Source of the DNA: Stenotrophomonas sp.
GTDB taxonomy: Bacteria > Pseudomonadota > Gammaproteobacteria > Xanthomonadales > Xanthomonadaceae
Direction: 5' to 3'
Assembly (NCBI GenBank): GCA_003510825.1
Contig: DOKO01000268.1
Span: 1-10,596, forward strand
DNA: 10,596 nucleotides
Below, in pieces: positions 1-5,913 of this stretch. Positions within the stretch are counted from its first letter, which is position 1, and each line of letters begins with the position of its first letter. The notes under the pieces were generated by a model. That model saw only the letters and a list, made by a program, of their open reading frames with translations. It was not told the origin of the DNA and did not search any database. The position numbers and the translations under genes were made by a program.

Positions 1-185
1 TTCAGGACAACCGGCACCACGACGGCACCGCGCAGATGCGCGATCCCTCGCGCCGCCGCCTGCCAGCTGCGGATCGAAACCCACGGTGGCAAGGCACGCA
101 CCGGGTTAGCGGCCGCAGGCGGGCCGGATTGAGGAAAAGCCGCCTGCGGGAACCTGAACACGCTCACGTAGCAGAGCTGCCCTTC
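1..185. other. Left-edge region without a confirmed gene
   Basis: No gene can be assigned with confidence. On the minus strand one frame stays open from about position 220 to the left edge. From a GTG at 101-99 it reads VRALPPWVSIRSWQAAARG and ends in a hydrophobic stretch (AVVVPVVL), with mostly G/C third positions. This could be the start of a minus-strand gene that leaves the window, but the GTG has no Shine-Dalgarno sequence and only about 33 codons are visible. The plus-strand frames are short and less protein-like. Confidence 0.25.
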
Positions 186-208
186 GTAGAGTCGAGCTTG
201 CTCGACTG
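186..208 (+). repeat. SMAG-like GTAG extragenic palindrome (copy 1)
   Basis: The element begins with GTAG (186-189) followed by a hairpin: arm AGTCGAGC (190-197), loop TT, arm GCTCGACT (200-207), a perfect 8-bp stem. A 22-25 bp hairpin with a terminal GTAG is the hallmark of the SMAG repeats described in Stenotrophomonas maltophilia, a REP-like family thought to be moved by RAYT transposases. It forms an inverted pair with the copy at 220-241. Confidence 0.75.
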
Positions 209-219
209 ATGCAAAGAGC

Positions 220-241
220 AGTTGAGCAAGCTCGACTCTAC
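220..241 (-). repeat. SMAG-like GTAG extragenic palindrome (copy 2, inverted)
   Basis: This is the reverse complement of the copy at 186-208 with one base change. Arm AGTTGAGC (220-227), loop AA, arm GCTCGACT (230-237), then CTAC, which is GTAG on the minus strand. The two copies face each other with the GTAG ends outward and 11 bases between them, so the whole 186-241 segment can also fold into one long cruciform. It ends 6 bases after the stop of the epimerase gene (minus strand), so it could act as a 3' stabiliser or weak terminator for that transcript; this is inference. Confidence 0.75.
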
Positions 242-247
242 CCACCT

Positions 248-1141
248 TCATTCCACCACGCGGTCGCCCAGCCACTGCACCCTGGGCAGCACTTCGATGC
301 TGCCTGCGGCGTACTGCTGCAGCACGCCCTCCGGGCCGAAGCGCGGTTGCCAGCCCAGCGCCTGGCGCAGCCGGCTGCTGTCGTAGACACGGTCGATGCT
401 GAGCGGCAGCGGCCAGCCGCGGCGGTCGAACTCGGCCAGCAGCTGCGGTACCCGGCGGGCCAGCACCTGGCGCGGGTTGACGGCCAGCTCCAGGCAGTCA
501 CTGCGCTGGAATGGACTGGCCGCGCAGGCGATGTAGCGCTGGAACGGCCCACCCTCATCCACCAGCAGCGCCGCGTGGGCACTGGCCACATCGCGCGCGT
601 CGATGCCACGGTGCAGGCGGAACATGGCCATGCGCTCGGGTGGCTCGGGGAAGCAGCGCGCCATGCGCAGCACGCGCACCTCGAAGCCCTGCCCCGCCGC
701 CTGCTCGGCCAGTGCTTCGGCCTGCAGCTTGGTGCGGTGGTAGATGGTGCGTGGCAGCGGTTCGGTCGTTTCGTCGATCCAGCGGCAGCCACCGGCCACT
801 ACCGCATGGCCGTACAGCGCCGTGGTGCTGGTCAGCACGAAGCGGCGCGCGCCGGCCTGCCGGGCAAGCTGCAGCAGCTGGCCGGTGGCGTCGACGTTGA
901 TCTGCTCGAACACCGGATCTGGCACCAGGCCGACGTGTGGCGCGTGCAGGGCCGCGGTGTGGATCACCGCGTCCACGCCCCGCACGGCGCGCTCCAGCGC
1001 CTAGCGGTCGGTGACATCGGCAATGATGCGGGTGGTGTTGAAGGGCATGCGGTCCAACCCCACCACGTCGTGCTCGGCGGCCAGCGCACCGAAGATCGCG
1101 CGCCCGATCCGCCCGGAACTTCCGGTCAACAGGATCTTCAT
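248..1141 (-). pseudogene. NAD-dependent epimerase/dehydratase (extended SDR), interrupted by in-frame TAG
   Basis: Read through the amber codon, this is a 297-codon protein of the extended short-chain dehydrogenase/reductase family (NAD(P)-dependent nucleotide-sugar epimerase/dehydratase type), of normal family length. The N-terminus MKILLTGSSGRIG has the Rossmann TGxxGxxG motif at residues 6-13, and D30 closes the second strand. The catalytic residues follow: a Ser/Thr cluster in LTSTTALYG near residue 105 and YxxxK as Y134-K138 (YHRTK). Codon 47 is TAG (complement of 1001-1003), between DVTDR and ALERAVRGVD; the frame is open and conserved on both sides. A restart at GTG 985 gives 245 residues but lacks the dinucleotide-binding motif, so it should not work as an SDR enzyme. 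An alternative start is the in-frame ATG at 1150. The substrate cannot be told from sequence. It is either a recent nonsense pseudogene, an amber read through by a suppressor, or a base error. Confidence 0.85.
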
Positions 1142-1374
1142 TGAATCCATTCGCTCGACAGCGCCCGGGAGCTACCGGGATCCCTCGATTCTAGGCGCGT
1201 GCACGGGCGCGGCAACAGCCTGTTCACCTGCGTGAGGCGATAGCGAAGCGTCAAGCGCGTGCATGGCCAGCGTGAAAGCAGCGCCGCGAACATGCACCTG
1301 CCATTACCGTGGGCTGTGCAGCATGGGACCGGTCGTCGAAGCTGGCGGCGTCCCTTCCGCACAGGAGACACAGC

Positions 1375-1692
1375 ATGGCCAATGCACCCCACGGCACACA
1401 GAATCGCGGCTTCGCCTCGATGGATGAAGACAAGCAGCGCGCCATCGCCGCCAAGGGCGGCCGCGCGGCCCACGCATCGGGCAACGCGCATGAATTCAAT
1501 TCCGCCGAAGCACGCGTCGCCGGCCGCAAGGGCGGCGAAGCGATCAGCCGCAACCGCCAGCACATGGCGGCGATCGGCCGCGAGGGCGGGCATGCGCGGC
1601 ATGCCAATGCGCAGCGCCAGCAGCAACAGATGCAGGACGAACCGAAGGCACCGGGTGCACCGGCGTCGCCGTATCCGCAGCAACAGGGCTGA
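1375..1692 (+). CDS. KGG-repeat stress-induced protein (YciG/GsiB-like)
   Basis: A 105-residue, very hydrophilic protein with three spaced copies of the KGG motif found in general stress proteins such as E. coli YciG/YmdF and Bacillus GsiB: AAKGGRAAH (KGG at 27-29), AGRKGGEA (52-54) and a degenerate IGREGGHA (70-72). The family is associated with desiccation, stationary-phase and general stress. The proteins are probably disordered and cytoplasmic, with no known enzymatic activity. The tail (residues 80-105) is Gln- and Pro-rich and low in complexity. The start is ATG 1375, because AGGAG at 1363-1367 sits 7 bases upstream; an in-frame upstream extension to 1309 has no such signal and looks non-coding. 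It ends 12 bases from the convergently transcribed MFS gene. Family assignment is firm; the cellular role here is inferred. Confidence 0.9.
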   Translation: MANAPHGTQNRGFASMDEDKQRAIAAKGGRAAHASGNAHEFNSAEARVAGRKGGEAISRNRQHMAAIGREGGHARHANAQRQQQQMQDEPKAPGAPASPYPQQQG

Positions 1693-1704
1693 GCAGCGAG
1701 CGCT

Positions 1705-3165
1705 TCACGCGACAGTTCGCTGGCGCCATACGCTGCAGCCGGCCGCAAGCGCGATGATCCCTGCCGCACCCATCGCCCAGGCAAAGCCGCTGGCAGTGGC
1801 AACGCGATAGCTGCCCAGCCACGGCGATGCCACCAACGTGGATGCGGGTGCCTGCAATACTGCACGCGCCTGCACCACACCGTCCCTGCCAACGGATGCC
1901 GCAAGGCAGTGCAGCGCACGCATGCTCATCAGACTGCCGAGCAGCGCGATCCCGAGACTCATGCCGGCCTGGCGAAGTGCGTTCATCGTGGCCGAAGCGA
2001 TGCCTGCGCGCTCGTGCGGTACGCAGGCCATCACCGCCGCAGCGGTACCGGGAACGGCCATGCCCATGCCCGCTCCCAGGACCAGCAGGGTTGCGGTGAC
2101 CACAGCCACCGAGGTGGTTGCCGTGAACCAAGCCATCGCACACAGCGCGATGCCGACCATCGTGTAGCCCAGGGCGACCGCTGCCAGCAGTCCAACACGC
2201 GATACGATCCGCCCGAACAGCAACGACACCGCCCCCATCAGCAGGAACTGCGGCACCAGCTGCATGCCTGCATCCGCGGCGCTGTGGCCCTGCGCCTGCT
2301 GGAAGAACAGCGAGAGGAAGAACAGGCTTGCATAGGCGGTGAAGCCCAGCACGAACGAAGCCACGTTCAACAGCGCGAACGCGCGCCCCGCAAACAGATC
2401 CAGCGGCAGCAGTGGCCGTTCAACACGGCACTGCACCCTGGCAAACGCCAGCAGGCCGAGCACGGCGACGGCCAGTGCCAGCAAGGTGGGTGGCGCGGAC
2501 ACGCCATGCTCGCCGATGCCGATCAAGCCGTAACTCAACGCAGCAAGGGCGACGATGCTGAGCACCTGCCCCGCCGGGTCCAGCGCGGCATGCTGCGGGT
2601 GGCGGCGCTCGGGAATGCTCCACGCCCCCAGGGCCAGCGCCAGCAGCCCCAGTGGCACGTTGATCAGGAAGATGCTGGGCCAACCGGCCCACTGCACCAG
2701 CACGCCGCCCAGCAGCGGGCCCAGCACCAGGGCCAGTGCACTGAACGCCGACCAGCCGCCAATGGCCCGTGACCGCTGCTGCGGGTCGGGAAAGGCGTGG
2801 CTGAGGATCGGCATCGCGCTGGGAATCAGCAGCGCCCCGGCGACGCCCTGCACGGTGCGGCCGACGATCAACGTGGACAGGCTGCCGGCGAACGCACACA
2901 GCAGCGAGCCAGCCGTGAACAGGGCCACGCTGGCCAGCCACATGCGCCGATGGCCGTGGCGGTCGCTGAGAGGCCCGGCCGACAGCATCAGCGCCGACAG
3001 GGCGATGGCATACGCGTTGATGACCCACTGCAGCCCGGCCAGGTCGGTGTGCAGGGCCTGCTGCAGCGTGGGCAGGGCGACGTTGACGATGCTGATGTCC
3101 AGCGACGCCAGAAAGGTACCGAGATAGGCGGCCAGGACAAGGGCCGGGCGACGCAGCGAGCGCAT
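1705..3165 (-). CDS. MFS multidrug exporter, DHA2 (EmrB/QacA-like) family
   Basis: A 486-residue inner-membrane drug/proton antiporter-type protein with about 14 predicted hydrophobic segments. Family signatures: LDISIVNVALP in TM1 (about 22-32), motif A as GPLSDRHGHRR (about 64-74) in the TM2-TM3 loop, and motif C as GPLLGGVLV (about 149-157) followed by WPSIFLINVP, which is typical of the DHA2 14-TM group. These proteins expel lipophilic or cationic compounds using proton influx. I choose ATG 3165: an in-frame TTG three codons upstream abuts the only AGG and leaves no spacing, whereas AGG is 9 bases from this ATG. The gene is divergent from a TetR regulator, and tandem palindromes cover its -35 and spacer, so it is almost certainly the regulator's target. 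No membrane-fusion protein gene is adjacent. The substrate is unknown. Confidence 0.93.
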   Translation of the reverse strand: MRSLRRPALVLAAYLGTFLASLDISIVNVALPTLQQALHTDLAGLQWVINAYAIALSALMLSAGPLSDRHGHRRMWLASVALFTAGSLLCAFAGSLSTLIVGRTVQGVAGALLIPSAMPILSHAFPDPQQRSRAIGGWSAFSALALVLGPLLGGVLVQWAGWPSIFLINVPLGLLALALGAWSIPERRHPQHAALDPAGQVLSIVALAALSYGLIGIGEHGVSAPPTLLALAVAVLGLLAFARVQCRVERPLLPLDLFAGRAFALLNVASFVLGFTAYASLFFLSLFFQQAQGHSAADAGMQLVPQFLLMGAVSLLFGRIVSRVGLLAAVALGYTMVGIALCAMAWFTATTSVAVVTATLLVLGAGMGMAVPGTAAAVMACVPHERAGIASATMNALRQAGMSLGIALLGSLMSMRALHCLAASVGRDGVVQARAVLQAPASTLVASPWLGSYRVATASGFAWAMGAAGIIALAAGCSVWRQRTVA

Positions 3166-3197
3166 GGCGTGCAACCTGTGGGGGAGAGTGCAGCGCC

Positions 3198-3226
3198 ATG
3201 CTATTCATCGACTGACCGTCAGTCAA
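3198..3226 (-). promoter_or_regulatory. Predicted sigma-70 promoter of the MFS exporter
   Basis: On the minus strand, -35 TTGACT (complement of 3221-3226) is followed by exactly 17 bases and then -10 TAGCAT (complement of 3198-3203). The -35 and spacer lie inside the upstream member of the two operator palindromes, so regulator binding would block RNA polymerase directly. The expected transcript start is near 3190, about 25 bases before the ATG. Confidence 0.6.
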
Positions 3227-3243
3227 TGACTGGCGGTCAGTCA
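3210..3243. promoter_or_regulatory. Tandem TetR-type operator palindromes
   Basis: Two near-identical 15-bp palindromes: GACTGACCGTCAGTC (3210-3224, perfect 7-bp arms around one base) and GACTGGCGGTCAGTC (3228-3242, one arm mismatch). Their centres are 18 bp apart, on nearly the same face of the helix. They lie between the divergent tetR and MFS genes, overlap the exporter's predicted promoter, and end about 15 bases before the predicted tetR -10. TetR-family repressors commonly bind palindromes in such divergent intergenic regions, often as pairs of dimers. Binding is inferred from position and symmetry. Confidence 0.8.
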
Positions 3244-3258
3244 GTTCCTATCGGCGAT

Positions 3259-3264
3259 TACAAT
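3259..3264 (+). promoter_or_regulatory. Predicted -10 element for the tetR gene
   Basis: TACAAT matches the sigma-70 -10 consensus at five of six positions and lies 19 bases before the first tetR ATG. No good -35 is seen 16-18 bases upstream; that space is operator sequence, so autoregulation is likely. The implied leader is short, about 12 bases, which fits the lack of a clear Shine-Dalgarno sequence. Confidence 0.45.
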
Positions 3265-3282
3265 GGCCCTGTTCCCGTCTGG

Positions 3283-3897
3283 ATGCCCGCCATGCCCCAC
3301 GCCCCCGATCCACAGCGGCCGCGCACCAAACCCGCGCAGGTCCGCCTGGAGGAACTGATGGATGCGGCCGAGGCGTTGTTCCTGCAGCGCGGGGTGGAGG
3401 CCACCACGATCAGCGACATCGTGCAGGCCGCCGACGTGGCCAAGGGCACCTTCTACACCTACTTCAATTCCAAGGCCGAGATCCTGCACGCCCTTGCCCA
3501 GCGCTACACGACGCGCTTCATGGACGAGGTGGAACAGGCGGTGGATGCGCAGCCGACCGATGATTGCCTGGCCCGCCTGCGCAGCTGGATCGAAGCCAAC
3601 ATCGATGTGTACGTGCGCACCCACGAGGTACACGACGTGGTCTACAGCCAGCACCACCACCTCGGCCGCGGCAATGCCGAACGCAATGCCATCCAGCAGC
3701 AGCTGCTGCAGTTGCTGGAAGCAGGCATTGCCGGTGGCCACTGGGCGTTGCCTGCGCCCGCCGTCACCGCATCGCTGATCTATTCAGGGGTGCACGGCGC
3801 TACCGACGATCTCATCGCAGCCCCCAAGGACCAGCGCGCAGCGTTCAAGCAGGCATTGATTGCAGACTGCCTGCGTCTTGTCGGCGCAACATACTGA
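3283..3897 (+). CDS. TetR/AcrR-family transcriptional repressor
   Basis: A 204-residue DNA-binding regulator of usual TetR length (201 if the second ATG, 3292, is used). The N-terminal helix-turn-helix is clear: EELMDAAEALFLQRGVEATT leads into ISDIVQAADVAKGTFYTYF and NSKAEIL, about residues 24-68. The C-terminal all-helical part should hold the ligand pocket and dimer interface; it is rich in His and Gln in the middle (SQHHHLGRG). It is divergent from the MFS exporter across tandem palindromic operators, so it most likely represses both the exporter and itself until an inducing compound binds. The start is uncertain: neither ATG 3283 nor ATG 3292 has a good ribosome binding site. The frame is open much further upstream, but that part is the antisense of the MFS gene and is rejected. 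Transcription ends at the hairpin at 3912-3938. Confidence 0.93.
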   Translation: MPAMPHAPDPQRPRTKPAQVRLEELMDAAEALFLQRGVEATTISDIVQAADVAKGTFYTYFNSKAEILHALAQRYTTRFMDEVEQAVDAQPTDDCLARLRSWIEANIDVYVRTHEVHDVVYSQHHHLGRGNAERNAIQQQLLQLLEAGIAGGHWALPAPAVTASLIYSGVHGATDDLIAAPKDQRAAFKQALIADCLRLVGATY

Positions 3898-3911
3898 CGC
3901 CAGCAAACAGA

Positions 3912-3938
3912 AAGGGCCCCGCCAATGACGGGGCCCTT
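3912..3938. terminator. Bidirectional hairpin terminator between tetR and the PA2169-like gene
   Basis: A perfect 10-bp stem, AAGGGCCCCG (3912-3921) with CGGGGCCCTT (3929-3938), and a 7-base loop. It lies between two convergent genes, 15 bases after the tetR stop and 33 bases after the stop of the minus-strand gene. The T-rich run follows the stem on the minus strand (TTTCTGTTTG), so it should work best for that gene; the A/T base pairs at the stem base also allow plus-strand use. Confidence 0.8.
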
Positions 3939-3970
3939 CGTTGCAGCGATCGCTCAGCCAAAGCCGAGGA

Positions 3971-4423
3971 TCAGGCCGCCTTCATCGCATGCTTGCGGTC
4001 GCGCATCACGCGGTGGCAATCCTGCACTTCCGGCAGCCACGCGGTCACTTCCTGGCGCACGGCCGGCGGAAGCTCGTTGTCGTTCAGCACGTCCTTGAAC
4101 GCGGCCAGCAGGCGGTCTTCGGACTCTTCCAGCTCGGCCACGTAGCCATAGTTGGTGTCACCGAAGGCGGCGCGCACCTTGCCATAGAACTGCTGCATCG
4201 AGCCGACCATCGTGCCGTGCTCGGCCGGCTTGCCGCCGGTGGCAACGACGGCGCTGCTCAGCGAAGAGACGATGCGCGCCTTGACGCCGGCGATGCGCAC
4301 GAACAGCGCGGACAGCTCGGTGTCCTTCACCTTGGTGGCGGCTTCTTCGTAGAACGACTTGCCGTCGCGGGCGATCTCGATCAGGTCGTTGAGGCGATGT
4401 TCGATGGTGGACTGGGTGCTCAT
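3971..4423 (-). CDS. PA2169-family four-helix-bundle protein (DUF2383)
   Basis: A 150-residue cytoplasmic protein resembling the PA2169/DUF2383 family: ferritin-like four-helix bundles of about 150 residues with no established reaction. The N-terminus STIEHRLNDLIEIARDGKSF and the following YEEAATKVKD segment are typical of the family, as are the central acidic helix around ELEESEDRLLAAFKD and the C-terminal helix ending in HRVMRDRKHA. There is no signal peptide or membrane segment. The start at ATG 4423 is well supported by AAGGAG (complement of 4431-4436), 7 bases upstream. It is a single-gene unit ended by the hairpin at 3912-3938. Relatives are often reported near stress-associated genes, and a KGG stress protein lies about 2.3 kb away, but no functional link is shown by the sequence. 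Confidence 0.9.
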   Translation of the reverse strand: MSTQSTIEHRLNDLIEIARDGKSFYEEAATKVKDTELSALFVRIAGVKARIVSSLSSAVVATGGKPAEHGTMVGSMQQFYGKVRAAFGDTNYGYVAELEESEDRLLAAFKDVLNDNELPPAVRQEVTAWLPEVQDCHRVMRDRKHAMKAA

Positions 4424-4693
4424 GGTGTTTCTCCTTGATCGGGTCTGCGGGATGAGGGCAGCGGTGTGTCCGTTGCCTGCAGGACCAGAGTGGAGAAGCG
4501 CGCGTGCTTCGCGAGTGAGTACCGTTTGATGCGGAAATCATGCAGTGCAATGCACGGCAACGACTCACACCGGCAGACCGGTACGTTCACGGCCACCGAA
4601 CATCTGTGCATGGCTGATGCCGCGATGGAACATCCTGGCGCAAGCAGGTTGTCGCTGTGCTACGGTCCGCGCAGGACGCCCTGGAAGCCACCC
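4424..4693. other. Divergent intergenic region
   Basis: A 270-base gap between two divergently transcribed genes that must hold both promoters. Apart from the ribosome binding site at its left end and a GGAAG at 4683-4687, I see no convincing -35/-10 pair. A short self-complementary segment, GTGCAATGCAC with flanking bases (about 4545-4556), is too short to call an operator. No small gene is supported here. Confidence 0.5.
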
Positions 4694-5149
4694 ATGAAGT
4701 TCTCGCACGCAATGATCGCCGGCCTGCTGTCCACCGCTCCAGTGCTGCCCATGAGCGCACACGCTGCCGCCGCGCCGGACACGACCGAGGCCGAACGCTA
4801 CATCATCAACGCATCCCGCGACTGGGCCGAATCGGTGGTGACCGGCGACCGCACGCAACGCAGGATTTATTTCGCGGATGACTTCGTCGGTACCGACACA
4901 AAGGGCCGGCGCTATGACAAGGCACAGGTCACACGCGAAACCGGCCCGGCCAAGCAGATCGTGTCCAATACGCTGAATCAGGTGGACGTACGCTTTTTCG
5001 GCGATACCGCCATCGCCCATGGCACCGAGACCTGGACACGCAGGGATGGCAGCAGCGGCCGGTACGTCTGGACTGACGTGTGGGTGAAGCGGAATGGCCA
5101 GTGGCAGGTCGTTGCGGCGCAGGACGCCGCCGCACCCGCCACGCCCTGA
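4694..5149 (+). CDS. Exported NTF2-like (SnoaL/DUF4440-type) protein
   Basis: A 151-residue protein with a Sec signal peptide: MKFSHAMIAGLLSTAPVLPM then an AHA-type cleavage site, probably after residue 24. The mature part looks like a single NTF2-like cone domain. A helix, EAERYIINASRDWAESVVTG, is followed by the strand region FADDFVGTDTKGRRYDK, then VDVRFFGDTAIAHGTETW and a final sheet pair, YVWTDVWVKRNGQWQVVAAQ, which is the most typical part of the DUF4440/SnoaL-like families. Such proteins bind small molecules or act as isomerases, but most are uncharacterised. It should be periplasmic. ATG 4694 is chosen because it begins the signal peptide and GGAAG lies 6 bases upstream. The frame is open upstream, but without signal or coding character. 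The stop lies 83 bases before the GST-like gene, so co-transcription is possible. Confidence 0.85.
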   Translation: MKFSHAMIAGLLSTAPVLPMSAHAAAAPDTTEAERYIINASRDWAESVVTGDRTQRRIYFADDFVGTDTKGRRYDKAQVTRETGPAKQIVSNTLNQVDVRFFGDTAIAHGTETWTRRDGSSGRYVWTDVWVKRNGQWQVVAAQDAAAPATP

Positions 5150-5232
5150 CGGCCACTCCGGTTGCGTCGATTTTCTCCCCCGTCATTCGTCGGAACAGGA
5201 AAGGCAGGCCCGTCGCCTGCAGGAGCACCACC

Positions 5233-5874
5233 ATGCATCCGATCCTCACCGCCTTCGCCACCTCCCCCGACCGCGGCCAGGGCCTGGCCCGCGACATGCG
5301 CGTGCGCTGGGCGCTGGAGGAACTGGGCATCGCCTACGACGTACAGCTGCTGACCTTCGCCGAGATGAAGGAACCCGCGCACCGCGCGCGCCACCCGTTC
5401 GGGCAGATTCCCACCTGGCAGGACGGCGACCTTCAGCTGTTTGAATCCGGCGCGATCATCCTGCACCTGGCCGAACAGCATCCAGGCCTGCTGCCTGCCG
5501 ATGCAGAGGGCCGCATGCGCGCGATCGTGTGGATGTTCGCCGCGCTGAACACGGTGGAGCCGCCGATCGTCGAGCGTTCGATGGCCTGGGTGCTGGAGCG
5601 CGAACAGCCCTGGTACGCGCAGCGGCTGGTGATGCTGGACGAGCGCGTGCGGCGGCGGCTGCAGGAACTGTCGACGCGGCTGGGCGACGGCCCGTGGCTG
5701 GACGGCGCGTTCAGTGCCGGCGACCTGCTGATGGTGTCGGTGCTGCTGCGCTTGAAAAGCAGCGGCATCGTCGATGAATTCCCGTTGCTGGCTGCCTACT
5801 TGGCGCGCGCGACGGCGCGGCCGGCCTACCAGCGCGCGTTTGCCGCGCAGCTGGCGGTGTTCCAGAACGCCTGA
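5233..5874 (+). CDS. Glutathione S-transferase family protein
   Basis: A 213-residue protein with the two-domain GST layout. The N-terminal thioredoxin-like domain has RVRWALEELGIAYDVQLL (about 23-40), the cis-proline loop FGQIP (P60), and the glutathione gamma-glutamyl binding motif ESGAIILHLAEQHP (E71-S72). The helical C-terminal domain includes GPWLDGAFSAGDLLMVSVLL, in which the N-capping box Ser/Asp is recognisable. The likely function is conjugation of, or peroxidase activity on, electrophiles with glutathione in the cytoplasm; the substrate is unknown. The N-terminal loop SPDRGQGLARDM is longer than the usual few residues between strand 1 and helix 1, so the catalytic Ser/Thr/Cys is not obvious; T10 or S11 are candidates. 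The start is ATG 5233, with AGGAG at 5221-5225, 7 bases upstream. It converges on the GH43 gene, with only 21 bases between the stops. Confidence 0.92.
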   Translation: MHPILTAFATSPDRGQGLARDMRVRWALEELGIAYDVQLLTFAEMKEPAHRARHPFGQIPTWQDGDLQLFESGAIILHLAEQHPGLLPADAEGRMRAIVWMFAALNTVEPPIVERSMAWVLEREQPWYAQRLVMLDERVRRRLQELSTRLGDGPWLDGAFSAGDLLMVSVLLRLKSSGIVDEFPLLAAYLARATARPAYQRAFAAQLAVFQNA

Positions 5875-5880
5875 TTGCCT

Positions 5881-5913
5881 GCCGATCCGCCGGCGTCAGC
5901 GCAGCGGATCGGC
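5881..5913. terminator. GC-rich hairpin between convergent GST and GH43 genes
   Basis: A perfect 10-bp inverted repeat, GCCGATCCGC (5881-5890) and GCGGATCGGC (5904-5913), separated by 13 bases that include the GH43 stop codon (complement of 5896-5898). It could stop transcription from both sides, but neither strand has a T run after the stem, so a factor-independent terminator is not certain. The right arm lies inside the GH43 coding region (last five codons). Confidence 0.45.

Noticed and set aside
209..1144. 311-residue plus-strand frame opposite the epimerase gene
   Set aside because: It has no motif, begins inside a SMAG repeat, and lies opposite a recognisable SDR protein. It stays open because of the codon bias of the minus-strand gene.
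1693..1735. Terminator between the KGG and MFS genes
   Set aside because: Only a 6-bp stem (CAGCGA/TCGCTG) with a long loop and no T run; too weak to call.
1909..3127. Long plus-strand open frames across the MFS gene
   Set aside because: They are antisense shadows in high-GC DNA, rich in Gln, His and Arg without family motifs, and fully overlap a clear 14-TM exporter on the other strand.
3163..3174. TTG start for the MFS gene
   Set aside because: TTG at 3174 directly abuts the only AGG and leaves no spacing; ATG at 3165 is better placed.
2797..3282. Upstream extension of the TetR frame to 366 residues
   Set aside because: The extra 162 residues are antisense of the MFS gene and cross its promoter and both operators; TetR proteins are about 200 residues long.
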